A DNA stretch of 64,000 nucleotides from assembly GCA_017546505.1 (NCBI GenBank), contig JAFYWV010000020.1:27334-91333 (forward strand), in the 5' to 3' direction. A program made the position numbers and the translations under genes. The DNA comes from Bacteroidaceae bacterium. Its GTDB lineage: Bacteria > Bacteroidota > Bacteroidia > Bacteroidales > Bacteroidaceae. The stretch's first letter is position 1; each line of letters starts with the position of its first letter. The notes beneath the pieces were generated by a model. The model was given only the letters and a program-made list of their open reading frames with translations. It was not told the origin of the DNA and searched no databases. This document shows positions 44,917 to 53,090 of this stretch, in pieces.

Positions 44917-44963
44917 GAGTAGTTCTGGAGAAGGTATCTTCTATTCCTTCTTCATAGGCTGAC

Positions 44964-45176
44964 CTAACTATCAAATTTTTCATTCAGCCACTCTATGACA
45001 TTGTTTGTCCATTCCCATACTTTGTCTCTTCCGCTTGCTGAGAATAAAGCAACGAGAAACCAAAGCAAAGCCATAACCTCTACGACTATTAAGGAAAAAA
45101 TAGCACATCCGAATCGCTTGGGTAGATTGTCAAGAAAATCGTCCATCCAACCAAACAAAAATTGCCAGATATCCAT
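44964..45176 (-). CDS. small membrane protein of unknown function
   Basis: 70 residues. One or two membrane segments (about 22-46, FGCAIFSLIVVEVMALLWFL onward) sit between amphipathic, Trp-rich ends (IWQFLFGWMDDFLDNL and VWEWTNNVIEWLNEKF). No family recognised. It lies 51 bases after the 61-residue gene and may be its partner, for example an immunity or toxin-type membrane peptide; this is inference. Confidence 0.5.
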   Translation of the reverse strand: MDIWQFLFGWMDDFLDNLPKRFGCAIFSLIVVEVMALLWFLVALFSASGRDKVWEWTNNVIEWLNEKFDS

Positions 45177-45227
45177 AGTTATATTACTTTATCTATTCTA
45201 TCTATTTTCCTGTTATGTCGTGAGTTC

Positions 45228-45413
45228 TTATTTACTCCAATAAGTTGGCTCAGAGAAACGACTGGCATCTGACTTGGAAAAACCTGCATTTATTAAGGCT
45301 TTCTCAATGTCGCTTGGTGCAGGAGGATTTTGTGGGGATGAAACATTTAGAGTATAACCTACGGTCATACCACCTACGTACTTGTTTGCGAACTTTAATG
45401 TGAAATGATACAT
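45228..45413 (-). CDS. small protein of unknown function with MxxFxxK N-terminus
   Basis: 61 residues, with beta-strands then a helical C-terminus (DIEKALINAGFSKSDASRFS). No known domain. Its length and pattern resemble the first ~56 residues of the 350-residue protein at 49378-50430 (hydrophobic start, then an xxALxxxGxSxxxAxxF helix and a Trp), and both genes stand just downstream of copies of the same repeat. It could be a truncated form of that module. Its ATG is about 22 bases from the edge of repeat copy 1. Confidence 0.5.
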   Translation of the reverse strand: MYHFTLKFANKYVGGMTVGYTLNVSSPQNPPAPSDIEKALINAGFSKSDASRFSEPTYWSK

Positions 45414-45434
45414 AACATTATTGGTTTTGGTTGA

Positions 45435-45789
45435 TGCTTACTCTTTATAGGATTTTCAGCAAACTCCTTGCTTTAACAATTGGAGTATGGACATATACAA
45501 AACAGAAAGTGTGTGGTTTGCTCACGCTTATCAACAAGATGTCGGAAAACCGAAATTCTGTCACAGTGTGTCATAATTCAATTGTTCTAATGTGTTTTAT
45601 ATTCTTATTTAGCTATCAAGTTTTTTCCTTTCCTTAACTTGACAATGCAAAAGTCCGGAAATAAAAAACCCTATGCAAATTTTGTTTGCAAAGGGTTTAA
45701 AATAAATTTTAACTAATTGATATATAGTGATAAAAAATTTTATGGGGATTTATAAAGGGGAAACATTAGGGGAATGTCGGGGGAATATG
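45435..45789. repeat. 355-bp direct repeat, copy 1
   Basis: Matches 48663-49017 at a constant offset of 3228 bp with no gaps and roughly 7-8 substitutions (about 98% identity). It holds a bidirectional terminator (45666-45698) and the leader region of the gene at 45228-45413. It ends three bases beyond the stop of the gene at 45792. A third, diverged partial copy is at about 50454-50590. Confidence 0.9.
45666..45698 (-). terminator. terminator inside repeat copy 1
   Basis: AAACCC (45666-45671) / GGGTTT (45693-45698) with inner GCAAA/TTTGC. On the minus strand it is followed by TTTTATTTCC, ending the gene at 45792. Confidence 0.75.
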
Positions 45790-45791
45790 GA

Positions 45792-47045
45792 CTATTTTTT
45801 CATTGGTTCCCAAACCTCCTTGTCATATAAGTATGAACAGAACTCCTCCATAAGATGCTGGCATTTGTTCGGTTTTAATGTGCTCGTCTCTTCTATTCCC
45901 CAGTATCGTAAACACAAGTCTCTGAACAGCTCCTGACGAAGCGGTTTATATACTTTGGCGATTTTATCATAACACTTGAACTTGCTGTTGAGGTATTTGT
46001 GATTGCACTCCTTTCTAAACTTATAGCAAAGTGCTGCTCGATGTGTCTTGTTCATTTTCTCCACATCAAACAGTTCGTAGATTTTTTTCAGGAAACCTGC
46101 GACATCTTTATGATATCTGTCTCCTGCACAGATGATTTCAAGTATTTGTTTCTTGTCTTTCGGCTCATAGTTATCCCGAACCTTACTTACAAACCCGAAA
46201 ATAGCACCTAACTGCTTCTTTACATTATTGAGCGAGACCAGGCCTATTTTAGAACGGAACATCACCCAAACAAGATGATTGAAACGGTTCTTGACACTGA
46301 GTATGAAATCGCGGAGAACGACAAACAAATTGAAGTCATCAATAGTTTTAAAGTAGTTCTGTGATTTCAGAACGGCTTTGTATGTAGCGATATCATCTTC
46401 TGGAACATTTTCCAATCTTGACCTTATCTTGTCGTGAGCCTCCAATCCTTCGTCAAACTTCTCAATAATTTTGTCTGGAATTAAAGAGAAGAATGTCTCC
46501 AGTACCTTTTTGAGATAGTCCTCAGACCTTGCTTTGCCTTTATTATCTTTATTTTGCAGCAATTGCACATAGACATAAGATGTTATGTATGACATCAGAT
46601 ACTTAACATTGGCATCAGCAAGATTGTGCGAAGGAATGGACATCGTGTTGTCATTCACAGCTTTCACTCCATTCACAAATATTCCTATCAGTTGCCTTAT
46701 ATCCTCGGAAAGATATTTGCCCTCCTTAACCTCGTTGTCATACACCAACTTGTATCTATATAAGCCTTCCATCTTATCAGCCTCTTTGCTCATCACAAGC
46801 GGGCGACGATATCCTTGTACTGATGCTGTCGAAAAGCATACTGTCGGCAAAATCTCCTCATTCTTAGCAGGATTTTCTTTCCACATATCCTTTGTGAAGA
46901 GTACAGTGTTGTCTGGACTGTTATCCAAGAATATCTCTATCTTCTTGCCAAATGTAAATATGAACTCATTTGGTTTCTCATTTACGGGAATCCAATTGCC
47001 GTTTTCCTTACGGCTCATTTGAGTAAAAAGGTAGGTGTATCTCAT
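45792..47045 (-). CDS. protein of unknown function in the accessory island
   Basis: About 417 residues from ATG 47045; a longer frame starts at 47069, but a TAATTTTG -7-like box at 47067-47074 overlaps that start. The protein is soluble and rich in Lys, Phe and Tyr. It has a mixed N-terminus (FIFTFGKKIEIFLDNS) followed by mostly helical sequence, with Cys-rich patches near the C-terminus (CYKFRKECNHKYLNSKFKCY). No family was recognised. It stands between the two copies of the 355-bp repeat. It could be an element-encoded regulator or defence protein, but nothing in the sequence proves it. Confidence 0.6.
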   Translation of the reverse strand: MRYTYLFTQMSRKENGNWIPVNEKPNEFIFTFGKKIEIFLDNSPDNTVLFTKDMWKENPAKNEEILPTVCFSTASVQGYRRPLVMSKEADKMEGLYRYKLVYDNEVKEGKYLSEDIRQLIGIFVNGVKAVNDNTMSIPSHNLADANVKYLMSYITSYVYVQLLQNKDNKGKARSEDYLKKVLETFFSLIPDKIIEKFDEGLEAHDKIRSRLENVPEDDIATYKAVLKSQNYFKTIDDFNLFVVLRDFILSVKNRFNHLVWVMFRSKIGLVSLNNVKKQLGAIFGFVSKVRDNYEPKDKKQILEIICAGDRYHKDVAGFLKKIYELFDVEKMNKTHRAALCYKFRKECNHKYLNSKFKCYDKIAKVYKPLRQELFRDLCLRYWGIEETSTLKPNKCQHLMEEFCSYLYDKEVWEPMKK

Positions 47046-47212
47046 ACGGACTGATGTTTGTGTTCTCAAAATTACTAATATTTCTGGTAAGGCATAACTC
47101 TGTCGTCACAATTTCAACATTTTCATACAATTCGCTTTCAATTCTTTGTTGATGGGTAATAGAAATCATCCCTCATCCATAGGTGTCAAATCCGGTAAAA
47201 TGGATAGTTTCA

Positions 47213-47244
47213 TAAAAAAGGGGCTTGTTTTTCTGCAAGCACCT
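47213..47244 (-). terminator. terminator behind a lost gene
   Basis: AGGGGCTTG (47219-47227) pairs with CAAGCACCT (47236-47244) except one mismatch. On the minus strand a TTTTTT run follows. It stands just after the gene tail at 47253-47327. Confidence 0.7.
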
Positions 47245-47252
47245 CTCTATTG

Positions 47253-47327
47253 TTATTCCTCCTCTATGAACAGTTCGTGAATCCTGGTAAAGCGTTCTGA
47301 GTTATCGTTTGGGTCGGTAAAAGTATC
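47253..47327 (-). pseudogene. orphan gene tail in the 47.05-47.55 kb gap
   Basis: The only coding-like sequence in this ~500-bp gap is a short minus-strand tail encoding about 24 residues (DTFTDPNDNSERFTRIHELF, then IEEE and stop) followed by a good terminator. A stop codon interrupts the frame directly upstream, while an adjacent frame reads AEKEYCDREVEILL. It looks like the frameshifted 3' end of a deleted gene. The parent family cannot be named. Confidence 0.45.
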
Positions 47328-47497
47328 TCAACTTCTCTATCACAGTATTCTTTTTCTGCAGCCTGTTACCACCACCGAACCGAGACATTGCTGGGAGTAT
47401 CTTGTCAACATCTGTTCCTGTTGTGCAGTGCGACTCTGTATTCCTCATTTAAAATACGTCTCAACAACAAAAAAACGACTTGACGCCGATATATTAA

Positions 47498-47520
47498 CCG
47501 CACGGCAATTTGCCGTGCGG
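47498..47520 (-). terminator. terminator of the FISUMP lipoprotein gene
   Basis: CCGCACGGCA (47498-47507) is an exact complement of TGCCGTGCGG (47511-47520), loop ATT. It stands 32 bases after the stop of the gene at 47553; the tail on that strand is TTAATATAT. Confidence 0.78.
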
Positions 47521-47552
47521 AAATGAATCAACGAATCGTATGCGCTTCGCTT

Positions 47553-48542
47553 TTATTTAAAAACTGGACGGACGCTTTGACCGTAGGCACGGTAGCCATT
47601 GTCGGAGTCGTAGAGATAGTCGCTATTGAAGCCGAGGCGGTAGGCGTAGCGTCCGATGGCGGTATCGTCGTCAGAGTTGTCGACATCGTTCGGAGTAGAA
47701 CACCAATAGAAACCTTTTTTACCGGCATCGTCAAGAAATGACTCGTAACGGTTGCCTGCTGCAGGGAGGAAGATGCTTTTGCCGCTAGGACCAGTAACAT
47801 AATAGCCGGTAACACCGTCTAGTACCGCCCAAGTCCAGTGGCAGTCATATGCCAATTCTTCCATTTCATCGAATGTTGGCATCCTCCATTCTTCTCCCCA
47901 GTTCACCGTAGCGGCATCATATGATGAGGTAAGATTTCCTTCACTGTCTATATAGCCTTTGGATTCCAATTCTGAAATACTGAGTCCGTAGGTAAGGTTG
48001 TTATTTTCTACGTATTCTGCTTTTATACTAGTCTCTCCCCAAGCATAATAGTTTCCGTATTCTTCCGGTGAACTTGCTCCTACATTACACGTTGCCCATT
48101 TTACGCTCAAGCCAAGGTCTACCCATTCGTGTTTTTGTGTTTCCGGGTCTTCCTGATTTGCTGTTTCTCCAGTTGTGAAACTCATTTCTTCTCCATAAGA
48201 CGTGCCGACTTCATTTGTAGCGTAGGCTCTTACATAATATGTGGTGTTTGCCTCCAAGTCGCTGAGCTTTGATGTGAATGTACCTAGTCCTACTTCTGCG
48301 TCTTTAACACGGTAATCCAAGATGGTAGGTGTTCCGTCAGAGTTCCAGCATACGCCACGTTCCGTAACTTCAGCGCCTCCGTCGGATGCAACCTGACCAA
48401 CAACCTCGGCTGTGCTTTCTGTAATTTCTTTTACAGATTTAGTAACTACTGTAGGTTCGACTGCTGTCGGATTTTCAATCTCCGACTCGCAAGATACCAG
48501 CGCAATTGTAAGCGCAACTAAAAATAATGATAATTTTTTCAT
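47553..48542 (-). CDS. lipoprotein with Fn3-like and Fibrobacter-paralogous (FISUMP-type) domains
   Basis: 329 residues. The lipobox is ALVSC. Residues ~30-125 form a fibronectin-like domain (TKSVKEITESTAEVVGQV, then ERGVCWN and YYVRAYATNEVGTSYG). Residues ~140-329 are the C-type FISUMP domain (HEWVDLGLSVKWATCNVGAS, EEWRMPTFDEMEELAYDCHW, SIFLPAAGNRYES, QSVRPVFK). Such proteins are numerous surface lipoproteins in Bacteroidales, of uncertain role in adhesion or glycan binding. It lies between repeat copies 1 and 2, with a truncated small-gene start upstream. Confidence 0.82.
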   Translation of the reverse strand: MKKLSLFLVALTIALVSCESEIENPTAVEPTVVTKSVKEITESTAEVVGQVASDGGAEVTERGVCWNSDGTPTILDYRVKDAEVGLGTFTSKLSDLEANTTYYVRAYATNEVGTSYGEEMSFTTGETANQEDPETQKHEWVDLGLSVKWATCNVGASSPEEYGNYYAWGETSIKAEYVENNNLTYGLSISELESKGYIDSEGNLTSSYDAATVNWGEEWRMPTFDEMEELAYDCHWTWAVLDGVTGYYVTGPSGKSIFLPAAGNRYESFLDDAGKKGFYWCSTPNDVDNSDDDTAIGRYAYRLGFNSDYLYDSDNGYRAYGQSVRPVFK

Positions 48543-48609
48543 AACTGATATTTTAGCTGTTAATGTTATATCCTTTTGTCTATTCTAGATAATAATTAAA
48601 AATCCCCCA

Positions 48610-48636
48610 TTATCCTTTAAAATACAATTGTATCAT
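48610..48636 (-). pseudogene. truncated gene start (MIQLYFKG then stop)
   Basis: The minus strand reads MIQLYFKG then TAA, identical to the first eight residues of the protein at 49378-50430. Upstream flanks are also alike. This is the leftover 5' end of a second copy of that gene, deleted after codon 8, next to repeat copy 2. Confidence 0.7.
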
Positions 48637-48662
48637 AATAGTTATAGGTTGTGTGGTTGTCT

Positions 48663-49017
48663 TGCTTACTCTTTATAGAATTTTCAGCAAACTCCTTGCT
48701 TTAACAATTGGAGTATGGACATATACAAAACAGAAAGTGTGTGGTTTGCTCACGCTTATCAACAAGATGTCGGAAAACCGAAATTCTGTCACAGCGTGTC
48801 ATAATTCAATTGTTCTAATGTATTTTATATTCTTATTTAGCTATCAAGTTTTTTCCTTTCCTTAACTTGACAATGCAAAAGTCCGGAAATAAAAAACCCT
48901 ATGCAACTTTTGTTTGCAAAGGGTTTAAAATAAATTTTAACTAATTGATATATAGCGATAAAATTTTTTATGGGGATTTATAAAGGGGAAACATTAGGGG
49001 AATGTCGGGGGAATATG
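48663..49017. repeat. 355-bp direct repeat, copy 2
   Basis: Second copy of 45435-45789. It contains the same terminator (48894-48926) and leader. To its right begins the decayed DUF2795-tail module; to its left is the truncated gene start. With copy 1 it brackets 2.87 kb that could be lost or duplicated by homologous recombination. Confidence 0.9.
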
Positions 49018-49121
49018 TCATTTCCTGATTTAGGTTGACTCCGATAGGAGACTTTCCCTGATATAAGTTGACTTTGGTTAGATTTATGACTGTTATTCGT
49101 TGACTTGTTACCTCATTCTCG

Positions 49122-49345
49122 GGCAGTCTTTGGGTAGTTTTTGACATAAAAACGACCGACTGGTTGCCCAATCGGTCGTTGCAAATCGTTGATATTTAGG
49201 TGTTAAACCTTTTTCAGCCCATCAATGCTCCTCCTCGTCAAAGACGTTTCGGGCCCTTTTTACCCCCTGATAGCAACTATATATAACGAACTATCCCGCT
49301 GGAGCAGTGCTTGGCAGTATCTGGCATATTGGGATGTGCTGAAAT
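49122..49345 (-). repeat. att-like module d: DUF2795 gene tail + hairpin + 11-bp arrays
   Basis: Left to right: GGGCAGTCTTT and GGGTAGTTTTT at 49122 and 49133; hairpin AACGACCGA/TCGGTCGTT (49151-49180); a spacer; then minus-strand codons FDEEEH-stop (49222-49242), a mutated copy of the DUF2795 C-terminus; then a degenerate GGCAGTATCT array near 49310. About 20 of 23 bases match the tail of the intact gene at 55325-55347. The rest of the 48.54-49.38 kb gap holds repeat copy 2 and no gene. Confidence 0.7.
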
Positions 49346-49377
49346 GGATTTTTCCTGGCCTGAAAATCTCTCAAAAT

Positions 49378-50430
49378 CTACCATTCGATAGTAATAGCAA
49401 GGATTATATTTAAGACTATTGTAGCGAGTAAGTGAGTTGGTATTTTTAGAGATTTTATTTGTATTGGATATTTTTTATCAACTTCGGCAAACTCATTTGC
49501 TAGATAACCTGTTGCGCTGATACCTAGTCCTAAAAATAAGGAGTATCCCCACCCAATTAATAGAACAGCGATAATTATAATTCCTATACCTTCTATTTTG
49601 GCTTGTTTCTTAAACTGTTCTTTCTTAATGATAGGAACAATTAAAGGGTGCTCTGGTCTAACCTCTACTATTTCTAAGAACTTTTGATATAATAGATTAC
49701 CTATTATTTTATCCTCGTTTTTCATATTATAGTTATCATCATCATCATCACTACCATTAAAAAATATATCTATTATATCAAATATACCCTTCATCTTCTT
49801 CTTAGGTTTAATTGCTCCAGATTTGACATACTTGATAAAATCTGTAAGTTCGTCGCCTTCAGTAGGTATTGGAAATTGTTTTATTGCCTGTTTGATTTCG
49901 CTTATTGTTTTTCTTTCTAAGTCGTTTTGTGCGTGATAATCCACAATAACCGAGTTCTGTGAATGATATGCCTTCACTATGCAATTCAAGGTTTCCTGTA
50001 ATCGCTCAGTAGCAGAAATTGAAGTGTCCGATTCAATCTTCTCTCTTCTTTTAGCTATTTGTGCTAATTCTTTTATCACTTCAGGTTTCTTTATCTCTAA
50101 ATATACAGCTTTAAGCGCAGTGTCATCTCCGTCTCCACTTCTATCACATTCATTCGAGGTGTTATCCGAGGATGTAGTTGTTGTCTCTTGTCCCTCAGTC
50201 TTGTCGCTTTTAGGGGCTTGGGCTGACTGCTTGGCCATTCTTTTTTCTCTTTCTTGAGCAGTTTCCCATTTTTGATTAGCAGCAAAAGAAGCCGCCCCGT
50301 GTGAACATCCCATTGATTTCAACACATTATATTTGTCCTCATATGTGTCGGATTTAACTGTAATCATTGTTCCATCGGGAACTTCGGAACAACTATTGCT
50401 CCAACTTCCTTTAAAATACAACTGTATCAT
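49378..50430 (-). CDS. island protein with small N-terminal domain and C-terminal membrane helices
   Basis: 350 residues, no recognised family. Residues 1-56 (MIQLYFKG...WSN to AANQKWE) form a small domain resembling the 61-residue protein at 45228. Residues 57-100 are a Ser/Thr/Asp-rich linker, 105-215 helical and Lys-rich, and 224-236 contain a run of Asp. Two membrane segments follow (281-304, glycine-rich GIGIIIIAVLLIGWGYSLFL; and 331-349). The plan (short N-terminal module, linker, glycine-rich hydrophobic C-terminus) fits a membrane-acting effector, but this is inference. It stands alone between two DUF2795-tail modules. Confidence 0.55.
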   Translation of the reverse strand: MIQLYFKGSWSNSCSEVPDGTMITVKSDTYEDKYNVLKSMGCSHGAASFAANQKWETAQEREKRMAKQSAQAPKSDKTEGQETTTTSSDNTSNECDRSGDGDDTALKAVYLEIKKPEVIKELAQIAKRREKIESDTSISATERLQETLNCIVKAYHSQNSVIVDYHAQNDLERKTISEIKQAIKQFPIPTEGDELTDFIKYVKSGAIKPKKKMKGIFDIIDIFFNGSDDDDDNYNMKNEDKIIGNLLYQKFLEIVEVRPEHPLIVPIIKKEQFKKQAKIEGIGIIIIAVLLIGWGYSLFLGLGISATGYLANEFAEVDKKYPIQIKSLKIPTHLLATIVLNIILAITIEW

Positions 50431-50453
50431 AATAGTTATGTGTTTGGTTATCT

Positions 50454-50590
50454 TGCCTACTCTTTACAGGATTTTCGGCAAACTCCTTCTTCGGAATTGG
50501 GGTATGGGTATATACAAAAAAAAGAAAGTGTGAGGCTTGCTCACGCTTATCAACAAGAAGGTTGTGGAAAAACCCGAACGAAAATAAACG
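50454..50590. repeat. third, diverged partial copy of the leader repeat
   Basis: About 110-135 bp resemble the left part of the 355-bp repeat (shared blocks: ACTCTTTA, AAACTCCTT, ATATACAAAA, GCTCACGCTTATCAACAAGA). It stands directly upstream of the gene at 49378-50430, just as copies 1 and 2 stand upstream of its relatives. The rest of the 50.43-51.24 kb gap holds module c and a minus-strand hydrophobic frame at 50550-50783 that I could not support as a gene. Confidence 0.65.
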
Positions 50591-50876
50591 ACGCTAATCC
50601 CCACACCTGAATGATATGGAGGTGGAATACACTGAAAACAAACAATGTATTCCCCGCCATAAACAAGCAGATAGTGAGTGTCATTCGTTCATCCTTCGTT
50701 CTTGAAAACTTCCACATTTTCTTGTAGGACAGCGAAAACACTTTCAATATTGTAAAGCCCGCACCAAGTGCAAAGCGATACAAATGTAGCGTATTATTTT
50801 AAAAAAACAAAAAACAGCAACTGAAATTTCGGTGGCAGCATATGAAGATAGTTTTATGTATTTGGTAATAGTTTCA

Positions 50877-51129
50877 GGGCTGTATTTGGGCAATCTCGCC
50901 TCATTTTCTGGCTGTTTTCGGGTAGTATTTGACACAAAAATGACCGACTGGCTGCCCAATCGGTCATTGTAAATAGTTGAAATTAAGGTGCTTGACCTTT
51001 GTGAAGTGCTTAATACTCCTCATCGTCAAAGAAGTCCTGAGCATCTTTATTCCCTGATAGACAACTGCATATAACTGACTATCCCGTTGGGTAGTATTCG
51101 GGCAGTATCTGGTATATTGGGCAGTGCCG
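50877..51129 (-). repeat. att-like module c: DUF2795 gene tail + hairpin + 11-bp arrays
   Basis: GGGCTGTATTT and related 11-mers from 50877 to 50930; hairpin AATGACCGA/TCGGTCATT (50939-50968); minus-strand tail codons DFFDDEEY-stop (51010-51036); then GGGTAGTATTC, GGGCAGTATCT and GGGCAGTGCCG at 51089, 51100 and 51119. It aligns with module d on both sides of the tail. Confidence 0.75.
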
Positions 51130-51240
51130 AAACGCCTTTTTAATTACTCTAAAATTGTCTCAAAATCTACTCCTCCTCTTCGGAGAGGATAAACCAACAA
51201 AAAAATAATTTTTATTTTTGTTAGACACCGAAATATTTTT

Positions 51241-52238
51241 TCAGTTTCGTTTCTTCAACTCCTTCTCCAAATCCAAGAGGTCTGACATATCCTCCCTGTC
51301 TGCCTCTTCTGCTTCGAACTGTTTACGTCTTTTGTCAAACTCATCATAAACCTTGTGAACGATAGATTCCATCTGCAAGTTACTTACACTGCCAGCACCG
51401 ACAAGTAATTTTTGGTCGTTTGACAAAAGAATCTTGTCAACATTCTCTCTCCAAAAATCCATTGTCAAACCTTGACGGTTCTTTGCTCTGAACTCGGCAG
51501 TTTCAATGAAGATAACTACAAGTCTGTTCAATGAATCAAGTTCATCTTCTTTCAGGTAATTCTTGGCGATTATTATATCTTGCTTTCTGACAATATTGCC
51601 TTTCCACGATGTCAATCCCATATTTGCACTGTTTGCATCCGCTCTGCTTGTAATGATTTCAGCGGCAGTCTGTCCTGTAATGGCATACAAAGTTTGTTCT
51701 GGGTAGTAGCGTAGAACATCTGTGTTGCCTTGTCTGTCTTGTCATAATCTACGCTCAACGCAAACAAATCCCTCACCTTTTGATAGAATCGCTTTTCCGA
51801 TGCCCTAATATCACTAATACGAGCAAGCAATTCATCAAAGTAGTCAGGACGACCATCGGGGTTCTTCAAACGCTCATCATCAATAATGAATCCCTTTTGC
51901 AAGAAATCCCTCAAATGTTGGTTTGCCCATTGTCTGAACTGAACACCCCTTACTGAACGCACTCTGAAACCGAGTGCCATTATCATTTCCAAAGAGTAGA
52001 ACTTAACCTTATAACTCTTGCCATCAGAGGCAGTTGTCAAATAATCTTTGACAACTGAATTTATGTCTAATTCATTATCCTTTAATATGTTATTTATAGT
52101 ATAACTGATGCTTTGTTTAGAGGTGGCAAAAAGTTCTGCGAGTTGTGATTGGTTCAACCATACAGAACCATCACGAGCAAATAATGACACTTTTATATTG
52201 CCATCACCCGATTCGTATAGTATAATATCTTCTTTCAT
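51241..52238 (-). pseudogene. rhuM: RhuM-family protein, frameshifted
   Basis: The N-terminal ~185 residues from ATG 52238 (DIILYESGDGNIKVSLFARD, VWLNQSQLAELFATSKQSIS, MALGFRVRSVRGVQFRQWA) and the C-terminal ~148 residues (YAITGQTAAEIITSRADANS to KELKKRN) together match the full length (about 330) of the RhuM family, known from genomic islands; biochemical role unknown. They are in different frames: at about 51691 one T seems lost from a CTTTTG run. The frameshift is either a real inactivation or a sequencing error. Confidence 0.8.
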
Positions 52239-52357
52239 ATCCAATGTGTATTTAAAATTATTACCAAGCACTCATTCCGTATTTTACTACTTTTACAAAT
52301 ATAGGAACTTTGTAAGTCCTAAACAAGATTGAATTTATATAAATTATTTTAAAAGAA

Positions 52358-52378
52358 CAGCCACCAAAATGGCGGCTG
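52358..52378 (-). terminator. terminator of effector-immunity pair B
   Basis: CAGCCACC (52358-52365) / GGCGGCTG (52371-52378) with one mismatch; on the minus strand followed by TTCTTTT. It stands 55 bases after the immunity gene stop. A degenerate copy of this region, with GAAGATAGTTTTATGTATT, recurs near 50820-50862. Confidence 0.7.
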
Positions 52379-52432
52379 CAATGAAGATAGTTTTATGTAT
52401 TGAAGGTGGTTATTCCTCGATTCTTGTATTTG

Positions 52433-53065
52433 TTATTTGCTGTTCATTACATTTTTGAAGTCTTCCATAAAAAGCACTTTGTTATTAAAGTATTCAAATG
52501 CAATGGACATAGTTTTCATTAAACAGGGGTGTTTCTCTTTATTGATGTTGTAAAGGACCTCGAACTCTTTTTCTTGACTTTGCCCATCTACGATATTCGA
52601 CCAATAGAATTGCCAAAATTGCATCTGATGTCCTTTTTCTATTTTTGACAGACAGTATAAGAATACATCATTTCTTTGTTGCATTGTGTAATGTAGCAAT
52701 CCTTGCAGATGGTTTGGTGCATCGACGTCAAGCGAGGCTCCAACCGATAATGCTATTAACTTATTACAGTATAGAGTGTCGTTTATTGCATAACATTCCG
52801 CGAGAGTCTTTATGTGTTCGTATGCTTGGCTGTACATTGACAAGTCATACCCATCTTTGTCGCTGTATTTATATGTAGAGTTAAAATCGTCCCAATTATC
52901 AGGAAAAGCCTTGAAAAAATCCAGTTGCAACTCCCTTGATTGTGGATTTTTCAATAATTTTCTGTATGTTCTATTCAGCAGTGCAGTGTCAACAGGGAAA
53001 TATTGTGCTGTGGCTGTTGAAAGTAGCGTCGCAAATAGCAATAGCGTAAGAAAAATCTGTTTCAT
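52433..53065 (-). CDS. secreted protein, putative immunity partner of the DUF5675 effector
   Basis: 210 residues with a signal peptide (MKQIFLTLLLFATLLSTATA). The mature part is helical and rich in Tyr, Asn and Lys; it has no lipobox and no recognised family. It follows the DUF5675-like gene by 25 bases on the same strand and is followed by a terminator, so they make a two-gene unit. Periplasmic location and pairing with an envelope-directed protein are the reasons for the immunity proposal; no direct proof is visible. Confidence 0.55.
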   Translation of the reverse strand: MKQIFLTLLLFATLLSTATAQYFPVDTALLNRTYRKLLKNPQSRELQLDFFKAFPDNWDDFNSTYKYSDKDGYDLSMYSQAYEHIKTLAECYAINDTLYCNKLIALSVGASLDVDAPNHLQGLLHYTMQQRNDVFLYCLSKIEKGHQMQFWQFYWSNIVDGQSQEKEFEVLYNINKEKHPCLMKTMSIAFEYFNNKVLFMEDFKNVMNSK

Positions 53066-53090
53066 AAGATTAATTGTTTCTAAAAATACA

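Noticed and set aside
48968-49171. 67-codon minus-strand frame starting MGNQSVVF, with a relative at 50744-50959
   Set aside because: Both frames just run through the hairpin and 11-bp arrays of the att-like modules; the shared start reflects DNA repeats, and a period of 11 is not coding.
50550-50783. 77-codon hydrophobic minus-strand frame
   Set aside because: No start signal, family or partner; it overlaps the end of the diverged leader repeat and could be chance or debris.
51241-51690. Separate gene for the C-terminal RhuM frame
   Set aside because: It has only a TTG start in mid-domain and continues the RhuM sequence; it is the second half of a frameshifted gene.
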